Origin: JBAYIE01 sp965279165
GTDB taxonomy: Bacteria; Bacteroidota; Bacteroidia; UKL13-3
Direction of reading: 5' to 3'
DNA: 64,000 nucleotides
Assembly (NCBI GenBank): GCA_965279165.1
Contig: OZ257140.1
Span: 2,108,001 to 2,172,000, forward strand
How positions within the stretch are numbered: position 1 is the first letter of the stretch; every line of letters begins with the position of its first letter. The notes under the pieces were generated by a model that did no database searches, was not told the DNA's origin, and saw nothing but the letters and a program-made list of their open reading frames with translations. Below are positions 16,893 to 25,771 of this stretch, in pieces. The position numbers and the translations under genes are program-made.

Positions 16893-19800
16893 ATGAGCGA
16901 ATTATTTATACGGCGACCCATTTTTGCGATGGTAATTTCCATCCTAACAGTGATACTTGGATTGCTTACCTTACAGCAAACCCCAATTTCTCAATATCCT
17001 GAAATTACCCCTCCATCCATACAAGTAACAGGAAACTATACCGGCGCAGATGCGGTAAGTATGGAATCATCTGTAGCAACTCCAATCGAACAACAGGTTA
17101 ATGGCGTGGAGGATATGTTGTACATGAAATCCATCAACAATGGAAATGGTACAACTGTATTAACTGTTTCTTTTGAAGTAGGTACCGATCTGGATAAAGC
17201 AAATATGTTAACCCAGAACAGGGTTAGTCAGGCAAATGCATCCTTACCTCCCGAAGTAACAAAACTTGGTGTGGTTACACAAAAGTCGTTACCGTTTCCT
17301 TTGATTATGTTTTCGCTCTATTCAGAAGATGAAACATTCGACGGAGAATTTCTTGCAAATTATTTATACATAAACGTACTCAATGACCTTGCGCGTTTAA
17401 AAGGGGCAGGTAAAGTAACCGTTTTTGGAGGATCAGAATATTCGATAAGGGTTTGGGTGAAACCGGATTTACTTGCAAAATTAAATATCACCGTTCAGGA
17501 TGTGATAAAAGCAATCGACGACCAAAATCAGATTGTTCCCGGAGGTCAGTTTGGTGGTCCGCCTGCAGCAGTTGGTAGCCAATTTACCTACACCGCACGT
17601 TTACAAGATCGTTTGGTAACCGAAGAAGAATTCGGAAATATCATCATCAAATCCAATGCTGCCGGAGGAAAAGTTAGATTAAAAGATGTTACCCGTATCG
17701 AATTAGGAATTCAGGACTACGGAACGTTTGCTCGTATGAATGGAAAAAATGCGGCAACGATTGCATTCTACCAAATCCCCGGAACCAATGCTTTGGAAGT
17801 TGCAGAAAGTGCCAAAGCGAAAATGGAAGAATTAAAGAAAAACTTTCCGGATGGCGTTAACTATACCGTTTCAGTAAATACTACCGAAGCAGTTACTGCA
17901 GGGATTGATGAAATTGTTCATACCCTTTTCGAAGCGATTTTATTGGTAATTCTGGTGGTATTTATTTTCCTGCAAGATTGGAGAGCTACTTTAATTCCTT
18001 TATTAACTGTACCTGTTTCTTTAATCGGAACCTTTATTTTGTTTCCGGTTCTTGGCTTTTCTGTAAATGTACTTTCTTTATTGGGAATGGTACTCGCAAT
18101 TGGTTTGGTTGTGGATGATGCCATTGTGGTAGTAGAGGCCGTAATGCATCATATCGAACATGGTTTATCGCCTAAAGAGGCAACCTCAAAAGCCATGAAG
18201 GAAGTAGGAGGACCTGTGGTTGCTATTGCCTTAATTTTAATTGCGGTATTTGTTCCGGTTGCGTTGGCAGGCGGTATAACAGGCCGATTATACCAGCAAT
18301 TTGCCATAACCATAGCTATTTCGGTTGCCTTCTCTGCCTTCAATGCATTAACGTTAAGTCCGGCGCTTGCGGCCTTAATCTTAAAACCAAAATCCACCAA
18401 GAAAAACTGGTTACAAAGGCAGTTTGATAAGTTTAATGTGGCATTTGATAAATTCACCAATGGGTATGGTCGTGTTGCACAATTTGCAGCCAGAAAATTA
18501 TTGATCACCGTAATATTACTGATTGGGATTTCGACCTCTGCCGGATTTTTAGGTAAGATACTTCCAACGGGATTTGTACCGGAAGAAGACCAGGGTTATT
18601 TTATGATGAGTGTGCAATTGCCGGATGCTGCATCATTGGAACGAACCGATAAGGTAACACAGAAAGTGGAAACCTATTTGAAATCTATTCCTGAAATACG
18701 CTCTTACAATGTAATTAATGGTATCAATGTATTTACGTTTGCATACAATACCAATTATGCGACTATATTTTTTCAGTTACAACCTTGGGAAGAAAGGGAG
18801 AAAACTGCCAAGGATATTGTTCGCCAATTAAATAAATTGATGATGGTACATGTGACAGAAGCCACTTGTATTGCATTCGAACCACCACCAATTCCGGGAT
18901 TGGGAACCGGTTCCGGATTTTCGATGGTACTGCAAGATAAAAGTGGAGGTACTCCTCAGTTTTTAGATGCCCAAACTAAAAAGTTTATTGCAGCGGCATC
19001 CGAGCGTCCTGAGATTGGAGTGATTTACACGCAATGCCGCGCTACCATTCCACAAAAACAAATTATTATTGACCGCGATAAAATTCAAAAATTGGGACTT
19101 AGTGTGAATGAAGTAACCAAAGCTGTTTCGGCATATATGGGAGGCGCATTTGTAAATAATTTTAACCGTTTTGGACGACAATACCGCACCTATGTGCAGG
19201 CCGAAGCCGAATACCGATCGAAACCCGAAGACATGGCCAATTATTTTGTTCGGGATAAGGAAGGAGATATGATTCCAATTAATACATTGGTTATTGTTAA
19301 AGATACAGCAGGAGCAGATTTTACCACGCGTTTTAATATGTATAGAGCAGCCGAAATAAACGGCATGCCTGCCGAAGGATTTAGTAGCGACCAAGCATTA
19401 ACTGCACTTGAAGAAGTAGCTGCTGAAGTATTGCCAAAAGAAATGGGGTATACTTGGTCCAATATGTCGTTTCAGGAAAAAGCAGCGAGTGGAAAAGGAG
19501 GAGTGATGTTTTTAATGGCATTGGTTTTTGTGTTTTTGATTTTGGCGGCACAATACGAAAGTTGGGCACTTCCGTTTAGCGTTTTGCTTGGAACACCATG
19601 GGCAATTATGGGAGCATTTTTAGGAATATATGTTGCCGGTTTAATGGCTCCTGGTTTTCTAAATAATGTTTTTGCTCAAATTGGATTGGTGATGCTGATT
19701 GGTTTGAATGCAAAAAATGCCATTTTGATTGTGGAGTTTGCAAAGATGAAACGGGAAGAAGGAGTGCCTTTGTTACAAGCAGCAATTGATGGAGCAAAGG

Positions 19801-20021
19801 TGAGGTTCAGGCCGATCTTAATGACTTCATTTGCCTTTATATTAGGTGTAGTTCCGTTGCTTACTGCAACCGGTGCAGGAGCCGAATCGCGAAAAGTTAT
19901 GGGTGTAGCTGTATTTAGCGGGATGTTGGTGTCAACAATTGTGGGAGTAATTTTAATTCCAGCTCTATTCGTAATGGTTGAAAAATTATCCGGTAAAAAA
20001 GACAAGGAGGTTAAAGCATGA
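16893..20021 (+). CDS. RND multidrug efflux pump, inner-membrane subunit (HAE1/AcrB type)
   Basis: 1042 residues, the normal size for AcrB/MexB. N-terminal 'MSELFIRRPIFAMVISILTVILG' is TM1; 'TPISQYPEITPPSIQVTGNYTGADA' opens the porter domain. The proton-relay aspartates of TM4 are present in 'IGLVVDDAIVVVEAVMHH', the TM10 Lys is likely in 'LIGLNAKNAILIVEFA', and 'PTGFVPEEDQGYFMMSVQLP' starts the second half. The pump exchanges protons for hydrophobic drugs, detergents or dyes taken from the periplasm. Its stop overlaps the channel gene by ATGA, so all three parts are translated from one mRNA. Confidence 0.97.
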   Translation: MSELFIRRPIFAMVISILTVILGLLTLQQTPISQYPEITPPSIQVTGNYTGADAVSMESSVATPIEQQVNGVEDMLYMKSINNGNGTTVLTVSFEVGTDLDKANMLTQNRVSQANASLPPEVTKLGVVTQKSLPFPLIMFSLYSEDETFDGEFLANYLYINVLNDLARLKGAGKVTVFGGSEYSIRVWVKPDLLAKLNITVQDVIKAIDDQNQIVPGGQFGGPPAAVGSQFTYTARLQDRLVTEEEFGNIIIKSNAAGGKVRLKDVTRIELGIQDYGTFARMNGKNAATIAFYQIPGTNALEVAESAKAKMEELKKNFPDGVNYTVSVNTTEAVTAGIDEIVHTLFEAILLVILVVFIFLQDWRATLIPLLTVPVSLIGTFILFPVLGFSVNVLSLLGMVLAIGLVVDDAIVVVEAVMHHIEHGLSPKEATSKAMKEVGGPVVAIALILIAVFVPVALAGGITGRLYQQFAITIAISVAFSAFNALTLSPALAALILKPKSTKKNWLQRQFDKFNVAFDKFTNGYGRVAQFAARKLLITVILLIGISTSAGFLGKILPTGFVPEEDQGYFMMSVQLPDAASLERTDKVTQKVETYLKSIPEIRSYNVINGINVFTFAYNTNYATIFFQLQPWEEREKTAKDIVRQLNKLMMVHVTEATCIAFEPPPIPGLGTGSGFSMVLQDKSGGTPQFLDAQTKKFIAAASERPEIGVIYTQCRATIPQKQIIIDRDKIQKLGLSVNEVTKAVSAYMGGAFVNNFNRFGRQYRTYVQAEAEYRSKPEDMANYFVRDKEGDMIPINTLVIVKDTAGADFTTRFNMYRAAEINGMPAEGFSSDQALTALEEVAAEVLPKEMGYTWSNMSFQEKAASGKGGVMFLMALVFVFLILAAQYESWALPFSVLLGTPWAIMGAFLGIYVAGLMAPGFLNNVFAQIGLVMLIGLNAKNAILIVEFAKMKREEGVPLLQAAIDGAKVRFRPILMTSFAFILGVVPLLTATGAGAESRKVMGVAVFSGMLVSTIVGVILIPALFVMVEKLSGKKDKEVKA

Positions 20022-21397
20022 AAAAGTTTCTACTTATTATGCTCTTTGCTGCTGCGGTGATTGGTTGTAAGGTAGGTCCGAAATACGAAAGATCGGATTC
20101 CGTTCAACGCAAATTAGAATACGGTCAGCAACCCGGTAACAAAGATAGCATGACCAACATGAAATGGTTTGATATCTATCAGGATGAAGCGTTGAAACAA
20201 CTGATTCAACTGGCAATCGACAGCAACAGAAGTGTTCTTGAAGCCATCTCTAAAGTGGAAGAAGCACAAGCTGCTGCCGCCATCGTAAAATCAAATTTAT
20301 TCCCACAATTAAATTATGGTGTGGGTGGTGCAGTGGTTAATCCAAGAGAGAATTCAAACCTGGCTTTAGGCGGACAAAATCTGAATGTATACCATGCAAA
20401 AGCAATGTTGAACTGGGAAATTGATTTGTTTGGAAAAATAAGAAACAACAAAGAAGCTGCAGTCAATGAATATTTGTCCAGAGAAGAAGTGCGCAAGAAT
20501 ATTCAAGTTAGTTTGGTTGCAGAAGTAGCTTCAAATTATTTCCTATTAAGGGATCTCGATAACCGATTGGCCATTGCCGAACGAACCATCCTTGCCCGCA
20601 AAGAATCCTTGCGTATAATCAGCGAAAGATTCAGCAAAGGTTATATCGCCGAAATTGATAAACTGCAGGCAGAACAGCAACTTGCGGTTGCAGAAGCCAT
20701 GCGGCCAAATTTGAAACGTCAAATAATAACCATCGAAAATAACCTGAATGTTTTGTGTGGTAAAAGCTCCGGACAAATTGTGCGGGGTAAAACCAACTAC
20801 GAACAAAAATTACCGCCTACTATTCCTGTAGGATTACCATCTGAATTATTGGAACGTCGTCCGGATATTAAATCGGCTGAGTATACGGTTGAAGCGCAAT
20901 ATCGCAGGGTTGGCATTGCGGTGGCAAATCGATTTCCTACTTTGAGTTTAACTGCAGCCTTGGGAATTGCCAGCAACGACCTTTCCACCCTGGCAAGTGG
21001 TAATTCTCTTTTTAACAATGCAGGTGCGCAACTCGCCGGACCGATTTTTGCATTTGGCCAGAATAAAAGAAGGGTAGAAGTGGAAAGAAAAAGGGCGGAG
21101 CAGGCAAATCTGAAGTATGAACAAACTGTTTTGATTGCCTTTGCAGAAGTGGAAAGTACCTTGGGACAATATGCTAATCTGGGTGAAGAATATGATGCCC
21201 GCAGCCGACAAGTTACTGCTGCTAAAAGAGCGCTTGATTTAAGTAACCAACGTTACAATACGGGATACACAACATACCTTGAAGTTTTGGTACAAGAAAA
21301 CAATCTATTTGATGCCGAATTACAGGAGTCATCGGTATTACAACAAAAGCATAATGCATTGGTTTCTTTGTATAAAGCTTTGGGTGGGGGTTGGTAA
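20018..21397 (+). CDS. outer-membrane efflux channel (TolC/NodT/OprM type)
   Basis: 459 residues. The lipoprotein signal ends 'AAAVIGCKVGPKYERS', the OprM-type start. Two homologous halves of long alpha-helical hairpins follow, with the family markers 'LRDLDNRLAIAERTI', 'SERFSKGYIAEIDKLQAE', 'LLERRPDIKSAEYTVEAQYRRVGIA' and 'NQRYNTGYTTYLEVLVQENN'. Forms the trimeric duct of the pump encoded upstream (4-bp overlap). No terminator-like hairpin is seen after the stop; the gap that follows holds a heptad tract. Confidence 0.95.
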   Translation: MKKFLLIMLFAAAVIGCKVGPKYERSDSVQRKLEYGQQPGNKDSMTNMKWFDIYQDEALKQLIQLAIDSNRSVLEAISKVEEAQAAAAIVKSNLFPQLNYGVGGAVVNPRENSNLALGGQNLNVYHAKAMLNWEIDLFGKIRNNKEAAVNEYLSREEVRKNIQVSLVAEVASNYFLLRDLDNRLAIAERTILARKESLRIISERFSKGYIAEIDKLQAEQQLAVAEAMRPNLKRQIITIENNLNVLCGKSSGQIVRGKTNYEQKLPPTIPVGLPSELLERRPDIKSAEYTVEAQYRRVGIAVANRFPTLSLTAALGIASNDLSTLASGNSLFNNAGAQLAGPIFAFGQNKRRVEVERKRAEQANLKYEQTVLIAFAEVESTLGQYANLGEEYDARSRQVTAAKRALDLSNQRYNTGYTTYLEVLVQENNLFDAELQESSVLQQKHNALVSLYKALGGGW

Positions 21398-21762
21398 ACG
21401 TGTCATAGTATAACGCGGTAATATTTCTTCAACAGTTCATGTTCGACTTAACCTTATGGCTTGCCTGGAATAATACCACAAAATACAAGGATCACAGCGC
21501 ACGGTTCACAGATAACCGTCAACCGTCAACCGTGAACCGTGAACTGTCATCTGTCAACCGTCAACCGTCAACTGAGAACCGTGACCGTTAACTTATTAAA
21601 ACCCTAATCACTAAAACCCAAATTACTTTATCCTCTATTTTACTGACAAATAACAGGATATATTTTTGTGCTTCAAATTAGTATAAGAGTAAAACAAACT
21701 GTAATTTTGGACGTTTTTAAACATAGTTCAACCAAACCAACAACCAAATTTTCCCTATAGTC
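21398..21762. repeat. intergenic region with an 11-unit heptad tract and the gltA promoter
   Basis: Eleven consecutive 7-bp units of the GTCAACC/GTGAACC type run without indel from 21511 to 21587 (for example GTCAACC, GTGAACT, GTCATCT, GAGAACC). The left 110 bp show nothing I can name. The -7 element of gltA lies at 21661. Confidence 0.8.
21661..21668 (+). promoter_or_regulatory. -7 promoter element TATTTTTG of gltA
   Basis: Consensus TAnnTTTG match 94 bp upstream of the citrate synthase ATG. No clear -33 TTG at 19-23 bp. It would give a leader of about 90 bp, longer than at most genes here. Confidence 0.35.
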
Positions 21763-23085
21763 ATGGATTACATAAAAAATAAGTTTGAAGAAGTAGCCTT
21801 ACCCAAAACCAATCAGATTAAAGAATTTATAAAAGAAAATGCGAATCATGTACTTGGTTCTTATACCGTAGATTCTGTTTTTTCAGGTATGAAAGGTATG
21901 ATTGGGTTGATTACAGAAACTTCTTTATTGGATGCTGAAGAAGGAATCCGTTTTCGCAATTACAGTATCCCTGAATTAAGAGAAAAACTGCCCCGCTTAA
22001 AAGGAACCGATGAACCATTACCGGAAGGATTATTTTACCTGATGTTGATGGATGAATTACCAACTTATGATGAAATGTATGAAGTTGGGAGTAACTGGAC
22101 AAAACGTGCAGTTGTTCCAAAGCATGTGTTTGAGGTAATTGATGCTTTACCGGTTCATGCGCATCCAATGACACAGTTTTCCGCGGCTATTATGGCCATG
22201 CAAACAGAATCTGAATTTGCAGCGGCATACCGCAAGGGAATGAATAAAAAAGATTATTGGATGTACACTTTCGAAGATGCAATGAACTTAATTGCACGCC
22301 TTCCTAGGGTGGCTGCTTATATTTATCGTAAAACGTATAAAGGCGGTGTGCATATTGAACCAAATCCAAAATTGGATTGGGCTGCAAATTTTGCCCATAT
22401 GTTGGGATACGGCGAAAGCGAAGGCTTCAAAGAGTTGATGCGTTTGTATATGGTTATCCATGCCGACCACGAAGGTGGAAATGTTTCGGCACATACTACC
22501 CATTTGGTTGGTTCGGCATTGAGCGATCCGTATTTGGCATTATCTGCAGCCATGAATGGATTGGCCGGTCCGCTGCACGGTTTGGCTAACCAGGAAGTAA
22601 TTCGTTGGGTATTGGATTTACAAGCAGAATTAGGCGGTGGTAAACCAAGCAAAAAAGAAATCGAGGCGTATATCCATAAAACCATCAACGAAGGAAAAGT
22701 AATACCGGGTTACGGTCATGCCGTATTGCGCAAAACCGATCCGCGATTTACTGCCCAAATGGAATTTGCCAAAAAGCATATGCCGAATGATGAGTTGGTA
22801 AATATTGTTTGGGATATTTATGATGTTACTCCAACCATTTTGGGAACAATTAAGAAAATTAAAAATCCTTGGCCAAATGTAGATGCACATTCCGGCTCTT
22901 TGTTGGTACATTATGGCATGGTTGAGTACGATTTCTATACTGTTATGTTTGGCGTTTCTCGTTCATTAGGTGTTTTGGCTTCTTTGATTATCGATAGAGC
23001 TTTGGGATTACCACTCGAACGTCCAAAATCGGTTACTACCAACTGGATTAAAAACCAGATTGAAAAATCGAAAGCATCTGCCTAG
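21763..23085 (+). CDS. gltA: citrate synthase, mitochondrial-like type
   Basis: 440 residues. Condenses acetyl-CoA and oxaloacetate to citrate. All catalytic landmarks are present: His in 'GLAGPLHGLANQEV', His in 'VIPGYGHAVLRKTDPR', Asp in 'WPNVDAHSGSLLVHYG'. The wording of these blocks ('HADHEGGNVSAHTTHLVGSALSDPYL', 'FGVSRSLGVLASLI', 'PLERPKS') is that of the eukaryotic mitochondrial enzyme rather than of E. coli-type GltA, and the length also fits. Bacteroidota are known for mitochondrial-type TCA enzymes, so this is a group feature rather than a recent transfer. Its TAG shares one base with the GTG start of the next gene. Confidence 0.95.
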   Translation: MDYIKNKFEEVALPKTNQIKEFIKENANHVLGSYTVDSVFSGMKGMIGLITETSLLDAEEGIRFRNYSIPELREKLPRLKGTDEPLPEGLFYLMLMDELPTYDEMYEVGSNWTKRAVVPKHVFEVIDALPVHAHPMTQFSAAIMAMQTESEFAAAYRKGMNKKDYWMYTFEDAMNLIARLPRVAAYIYRKTYKGGVHIEPNPKLDWAANFAHMLGYGESEGFKELMRLYMVIHADHEGGNVSAHTTHLVGSALSDPYLALSAAMNGLAGPLHGLANQEVIRWVLDLQAELGGGKPSKKEIEAYIHKTINEGKVIPGYGHAVLRKTDPRFTAQMEFAKKHMPNDELVNIVWDIYDVTPTILGTIKKIKNPWPNVDAHSGSLLVHYGMVEYDFYTVMFGVSRSLGVLASLIIDRALGLPLERPKSVTTNWIKNQIEKSKASA

Positions 23086-23600
23086 TGAGGTATTGGCTTT
23101 ATATAACAAGGACAATATTTTTAGCCGGGATATTTTTCCTGCAAAGTAGTTGTGGCTTTTATTCACATACGGGTGCTTCGGTTTCACCTGATGCAAAAAC
23201 ATTTTCGGTAAGTTATATCTCTAATCTTGCGACAATAGTTGCCCCATCTTTAAGTCAGATTTTGACAGAAAAACTAAAACGAAAATTCATCAACGAAACA
23301 CAACTTAAATTATCGCAAGAAGATGGCGATATTCAATTTAGCGGTAGAATCATTGATTATAAAAACACACCGGTTTCGGTTCAAGGAAACCAGGTAAATG
23401 CCATAAACAGATTAACCGTTGTTGCCGAAATTGAAAGCATCAACCTCAAAGACGAGAAGAAAAACTTCAAACAAACGTTTACCAACTTTGTAGATTATCC
23501 TGCCGATAAAAATTTCTCCGCAATCGAAACCGACTTGATTACCCAAGTAACCGATATGATGGTTACGGATATTTTTAACAAAGCGTTTATTAATTGGTAG
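23085..23600 (+). CDS. LptE-like outer-membrane lipoprotein
   Basis: 171 residues starting with GTG one base before the end of gltA (TAGTG). The lipobox is 'GIFFLQSSCGFYSHTGAS'. The rest fits the Bacteroidota LptE family: 'FSVSYISNLATIVAPSLSQILTEKLKRKFINETQL', then 'INRLTVVAEIESIN' and 'QVTDMMVTDIFNKAFINW'. LptE plugs the LptD barrel in LPS delivery to the outer membrane. The coupling to citrate synthase is positional and not obviously functional. The GTG start and the strict 1-bp overlap suggest translational coupling. Confidence 0.75.
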   Translation: MRYWLYITRTIFLAGIFFLQSSCGFYSHTGASVSPDAKTFSVSYISNLATIVAPSLSQILTEKLKRKFINETQLKLSQEDGDIQFSGRIIDYKNTPVSVQGNQVNAINRLTVVAEIESINLKDEKKNFKQTFTNFVDYPADKNFSAIETDLITQVTDMMVTDIFNKAFINW

Positions 23601-23604
23601 GGAA

Positions 23605-23811
23605 GGGATAAGGGGTTAGGGGATAGGGATTAGGGGATAGGGATTAGGGGATAGTTATTAGGGATTAGGGATTAGTGATTAGGGGATAGGGATAAGTTTT
23701 AAGTCACTCATATCTCATAAATCATATCACATAACTTATAACTTATATCTCATAACTCATATCTCATAACTCATCATTCATCATTCATCATTCAAAATTC
23801 ATCATTCATTT
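23605..23811. repeat. two adjoining heptad tracts (14 and 15 units)
   Basis: 23605-23702 is read as 14 seven-base units with no indel (GGGATAA, GGGGTTA, GGGGATA, GGGATTA ...). 23707-23811 is read as 15 further units of another type (CTCATAT, CTCATAA, CTTATAA, then TTCATCA). The second tract ends inside the rsfS stop codon (23810-23812). Both fill the convergent gap between the LptE-like gene and rsfS. Confidence 0.9.
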
Positions 23812-24286
23812 ACTTTCCCTTAAACACAACCTCCTTCGCATCTCCCCACAATTCCTCTATGGCATAAAAATCCCGTTTTTCTTCTTGGAAAATATGTGCA
23901 ACCACATCAAAATAATCCAACAAAATCCATTCTAAATTTTCGTAGCCTTCACGGTGACGGGCCCATTCGCCGGTTTTTTTGTGGGTTTCGTCTTCTGCTG
24001 AATCTGCAATGGCTTCTACTTGTTTATCGGAAGTTGCATGGCTGATAACAAAGAAATCTGCCGATGCACCTTTCAGTCCGCGCATGTCTAATATTTTTAT
24101 ATTTTCTGCTTTTTTCTCAAACATTCCCTGGGCTAAAATCTTAGCCAACTCTAATCCCGAAGCCTCTTGCGGGGGGTTACTTACCTTCTTTACCGGCGTT
24201 TTTTTTGGTTTAACAGTTTTTGCTGCTTTTGGCTCTTCTTTTTTCTTCACTGGATACTCGCTTATATTTGGGTGCAAAAATAACAT
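23810..24286 (-). CDS. rsfS: ribosomal silencing factor RsfS with basic N-terminal extension
   Basis: 158 residues. Residues ~43-158 are the RsfS/Iojap domain that binds L14 and blocks subunit joining in starved cells: 'LELAKILAQGMFEKKAENIKILDMRG', 'ADFFVISHATSDKQVEAIADS', 'WILLDYFDVVAHIFQEEKRDFYAIEELWGDA'. The first ~40 residues are a Lys/Pro/Val-rich tail absent from E. coli RsfS. A GTG start at 24250 would shorten this tail by 12 residues. The gene is divergent from birA with almost no space. Confidence 0.92.
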   Translation of the reverse strand: MLFLHPNISEYPVKKKEEPKAAKTVKPKKTPVKKVSNPPQEASGLELAKILAQGMFEKKAENIKILDMRGLKGASADFFVISHATSDKQVEAIADSAEDETHKKTGEWARHREGYENLEWILLDYFDVVAHIFQEEKRDFYAIEELWGDAKEVVFKGK

Positions 24287-24302
24287 TTTGGGGCATACTA
24301 AG

Positions 24303-25040
24303 TTGGAAATAATAGGTTTGAATCGGTATTATATGGAGGAAGTTACTTCTACCAATGATGTAGCAAGAAATTATTTTACCGAAGGCAAGGCCCATCATGG
24401 AGATGTATTGATTGCCGAATACCAAACAAAAGGGAAGGGTCAGCAAGGAAATTCGTGGGAAAGTGCCCATGGACAAAATTTGTTGTTTACCGTGTTATTA
24501 GAACCTGATTTTCTTTCTTCTGAAGATTTGATTTATCTGAATATAGCAATTAGTTTGGCTTTACAACATGCCATTCAAAAAAATATAACAGATAAGGTTT
24601 ATATCAAATGGCCAAACGATATCTATATCGAAAACCGGAAAGTGGCAGGGATATTGGTAGAAAATATATTGGGTAATCCACAAGTAAAATTAACCATTGC
24701 AGGAATTGGTATCAATGTTAACCAACAGGGATTTAATAGCCCACATGCAGTTTCAATTGGTCAGGTAACCCAACAATGGCATGATAAGGAGATAATTTTG
24801 AATCAGTTTTTGGAAGGACTAAGAATACAATACCAACGGTTAATAAAAGAGGATTGGCTAGGTTTTATGGAAGATTTTCATTCGGTTTTGTTTCGCTATA
24901 AAAAGGAAACCGGTTTTATGAAGGATAACCGGAAATTTACAGCAAAAGTAATGGGAATGGATGCTGCCGGACGATTGGCATTAGAAGTTGACGGAAAGTT
25001 AGCGTATTTTCACCACAAAGAAATTGAATGGATCATTTGA
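24303..25040 (+). CDS. birA: biotin-[acetyl-CoA-carboxylase] ligase, no HTH domain
   Basis: 245 residues from TTG 24303. The ATG at 24333 is the alternative, but it would cut the first beta strand just before the conserved 'EEVTSTNDVARNY'. The frame is open further upstream only because it crosses rsfS on the other strand. Biotin-ligase motifs: 'STND', 'KGKGQQGNSWES' (biotinyl-AMP loop), 'IKWPNDIYIENRKVAGILVEN', C-terminal SH3-like domain 'VMGMDAAGRLALEVDG'. It lacks the N-terminal HTH, so it does not act as a biotin repressor. Attaches biotin to carboxylase carrier protein. Overlaps coaX by 13 bp. Confidence 0.9.
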   Translation: MEIIGLNRYYMEEVTSTNDVARNYFTEGKAHHGDVLIAEYQTKGKGQQGNSWESAHGQNLLFTVLLEPDFLSSEDLIYLNIAISLALQHAIQKNITDKVYIKWPNDIYIENRKVAGILVENILGNPQVKLTIAGIGINVNQQGFNSPHAVSIGQVTQQWHDKEIILNQFLEGLRIQYQRLIKEDWLGFMEDFHSVLFRYKKETGFMKDNRKFTAKVMGMDAAGRLALEVDGKLAYFHHKEIEWII

Positions 25041-25771
25041 AGCATATACTGGCAATAGATATTGGGAATACACGCTCCAAAGCAGCTGTTTTTAAGGGCA
25101 ATGAGTGCCTAGTATCGTCTACTGACTTTACCATCGAAACAGTTGGAAAAGAATGGTTTGATACCTATCCGATTTCGTATGGAGTAGTTGGTTTGGTAGG
25201 CAAACAAAACAACGCAATAAAGGAATTTCTTGAGGCTAAAATACCTTGTACCTATGTTAATGGTTTATCCAAATTGCCGTTTAAAAGCCTGTATCAAACA
25301 CCGGAAACTCTTGGGGTTGATCGCATAGCCGGAGTTGCCGGAGCCATGCATTTTTTTCCGGATAAAGCATGTTTAATTATTGATATTGGCACTTGCATCA
25401 CGTTTGATTTTATTGACGCCCAAAATAACTACCATGGCGGTTCTATCTCTCCGGGATTGAAGATGCGGCTCGATGCCATGCACCAATTTACCCACAAATT
25501 GCCGGCATTGCAGTTTAAAGAAGTAACAGACTGGATTGGAAATACAACCGATACATCGATGTTATCAGGGGCATTTTATGGAATAACGGGAGAAATAATC
25601 CAGTGGATTGAGCGTTATAAGCAGAAGTTTGGTGATTTGCAGGTCATTTTATGTGGTGGAGATGCAGCTTTATTTGGCAAACAACTCAAAAACGACATCT
25701 TTGCAGCGCCAAATTTGGTACTGTACGGATTAAATAAAATTTTGTTATTCGATGTTGAAAAAGGGGCTTAG
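25028..25771 (+). CDS. coaX: type III pantothenate kinase
   Basis: 247 residues. First step of CoA synthesis, of the ASKHA-fold CoaX type that is not inhibited by CoA and needs a monovalent cation. Motifs: phosphate 1 'LAIDIGNTRSKAAVF', 'ETLGVDRIAGVAGA', phosphate 2 'IIDIGTCITFDFI', 'GGSISPGLKMRLDAM', and 'VILCGGDA'. PanC, an earlier enzyme of the same pathway, is also in the window (61041). It overlaps birA by 13 bp and the next gene by 20 bp, so this is a tightly packed operon. Confidence 0.95.
   Translation: MDHLKHILAIDIGNTRSKAAVFKGNECLVSSTDFTIETVGKEWFDTYPISYGVVGLVGKQNNAIKEFLEAKIPCTYVNGLSKLPFKSLYQTPETLGVDRIAGVAGAMHFFPDKACLIIDIGTCITFDFIDAQNNYHGGSISPGLKMRLDAMHQFTHKLPALQFKEVTDWIGNTTDTSMLSGAFYGITGEIIQWIERYKQKFGDLQVILCGGDAALFGKQLKNDIFAAPNLVLYGLNKILLFDVEKGA

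Noticed and set aside
20314..21211. Minus-strand open frames opposite the efflux operon.
   Set aside because: They are shadows of strongly coding plus-strand genes, with no start context of their own.
23605..23811. Possible CRISPR array because of regular short repeats.
   Set aside because: Units are 7 bp in direct tandem, with no spacers, no conserved repeat of 24-40 bp and no cas genes.
23979..24302. Long N-terminal extension of BirA (108 residues before the conserved part).
   Set aside because: The frame is open only opposite rsfS. The extension has no HTH pattern and would overlap rsfS completely.
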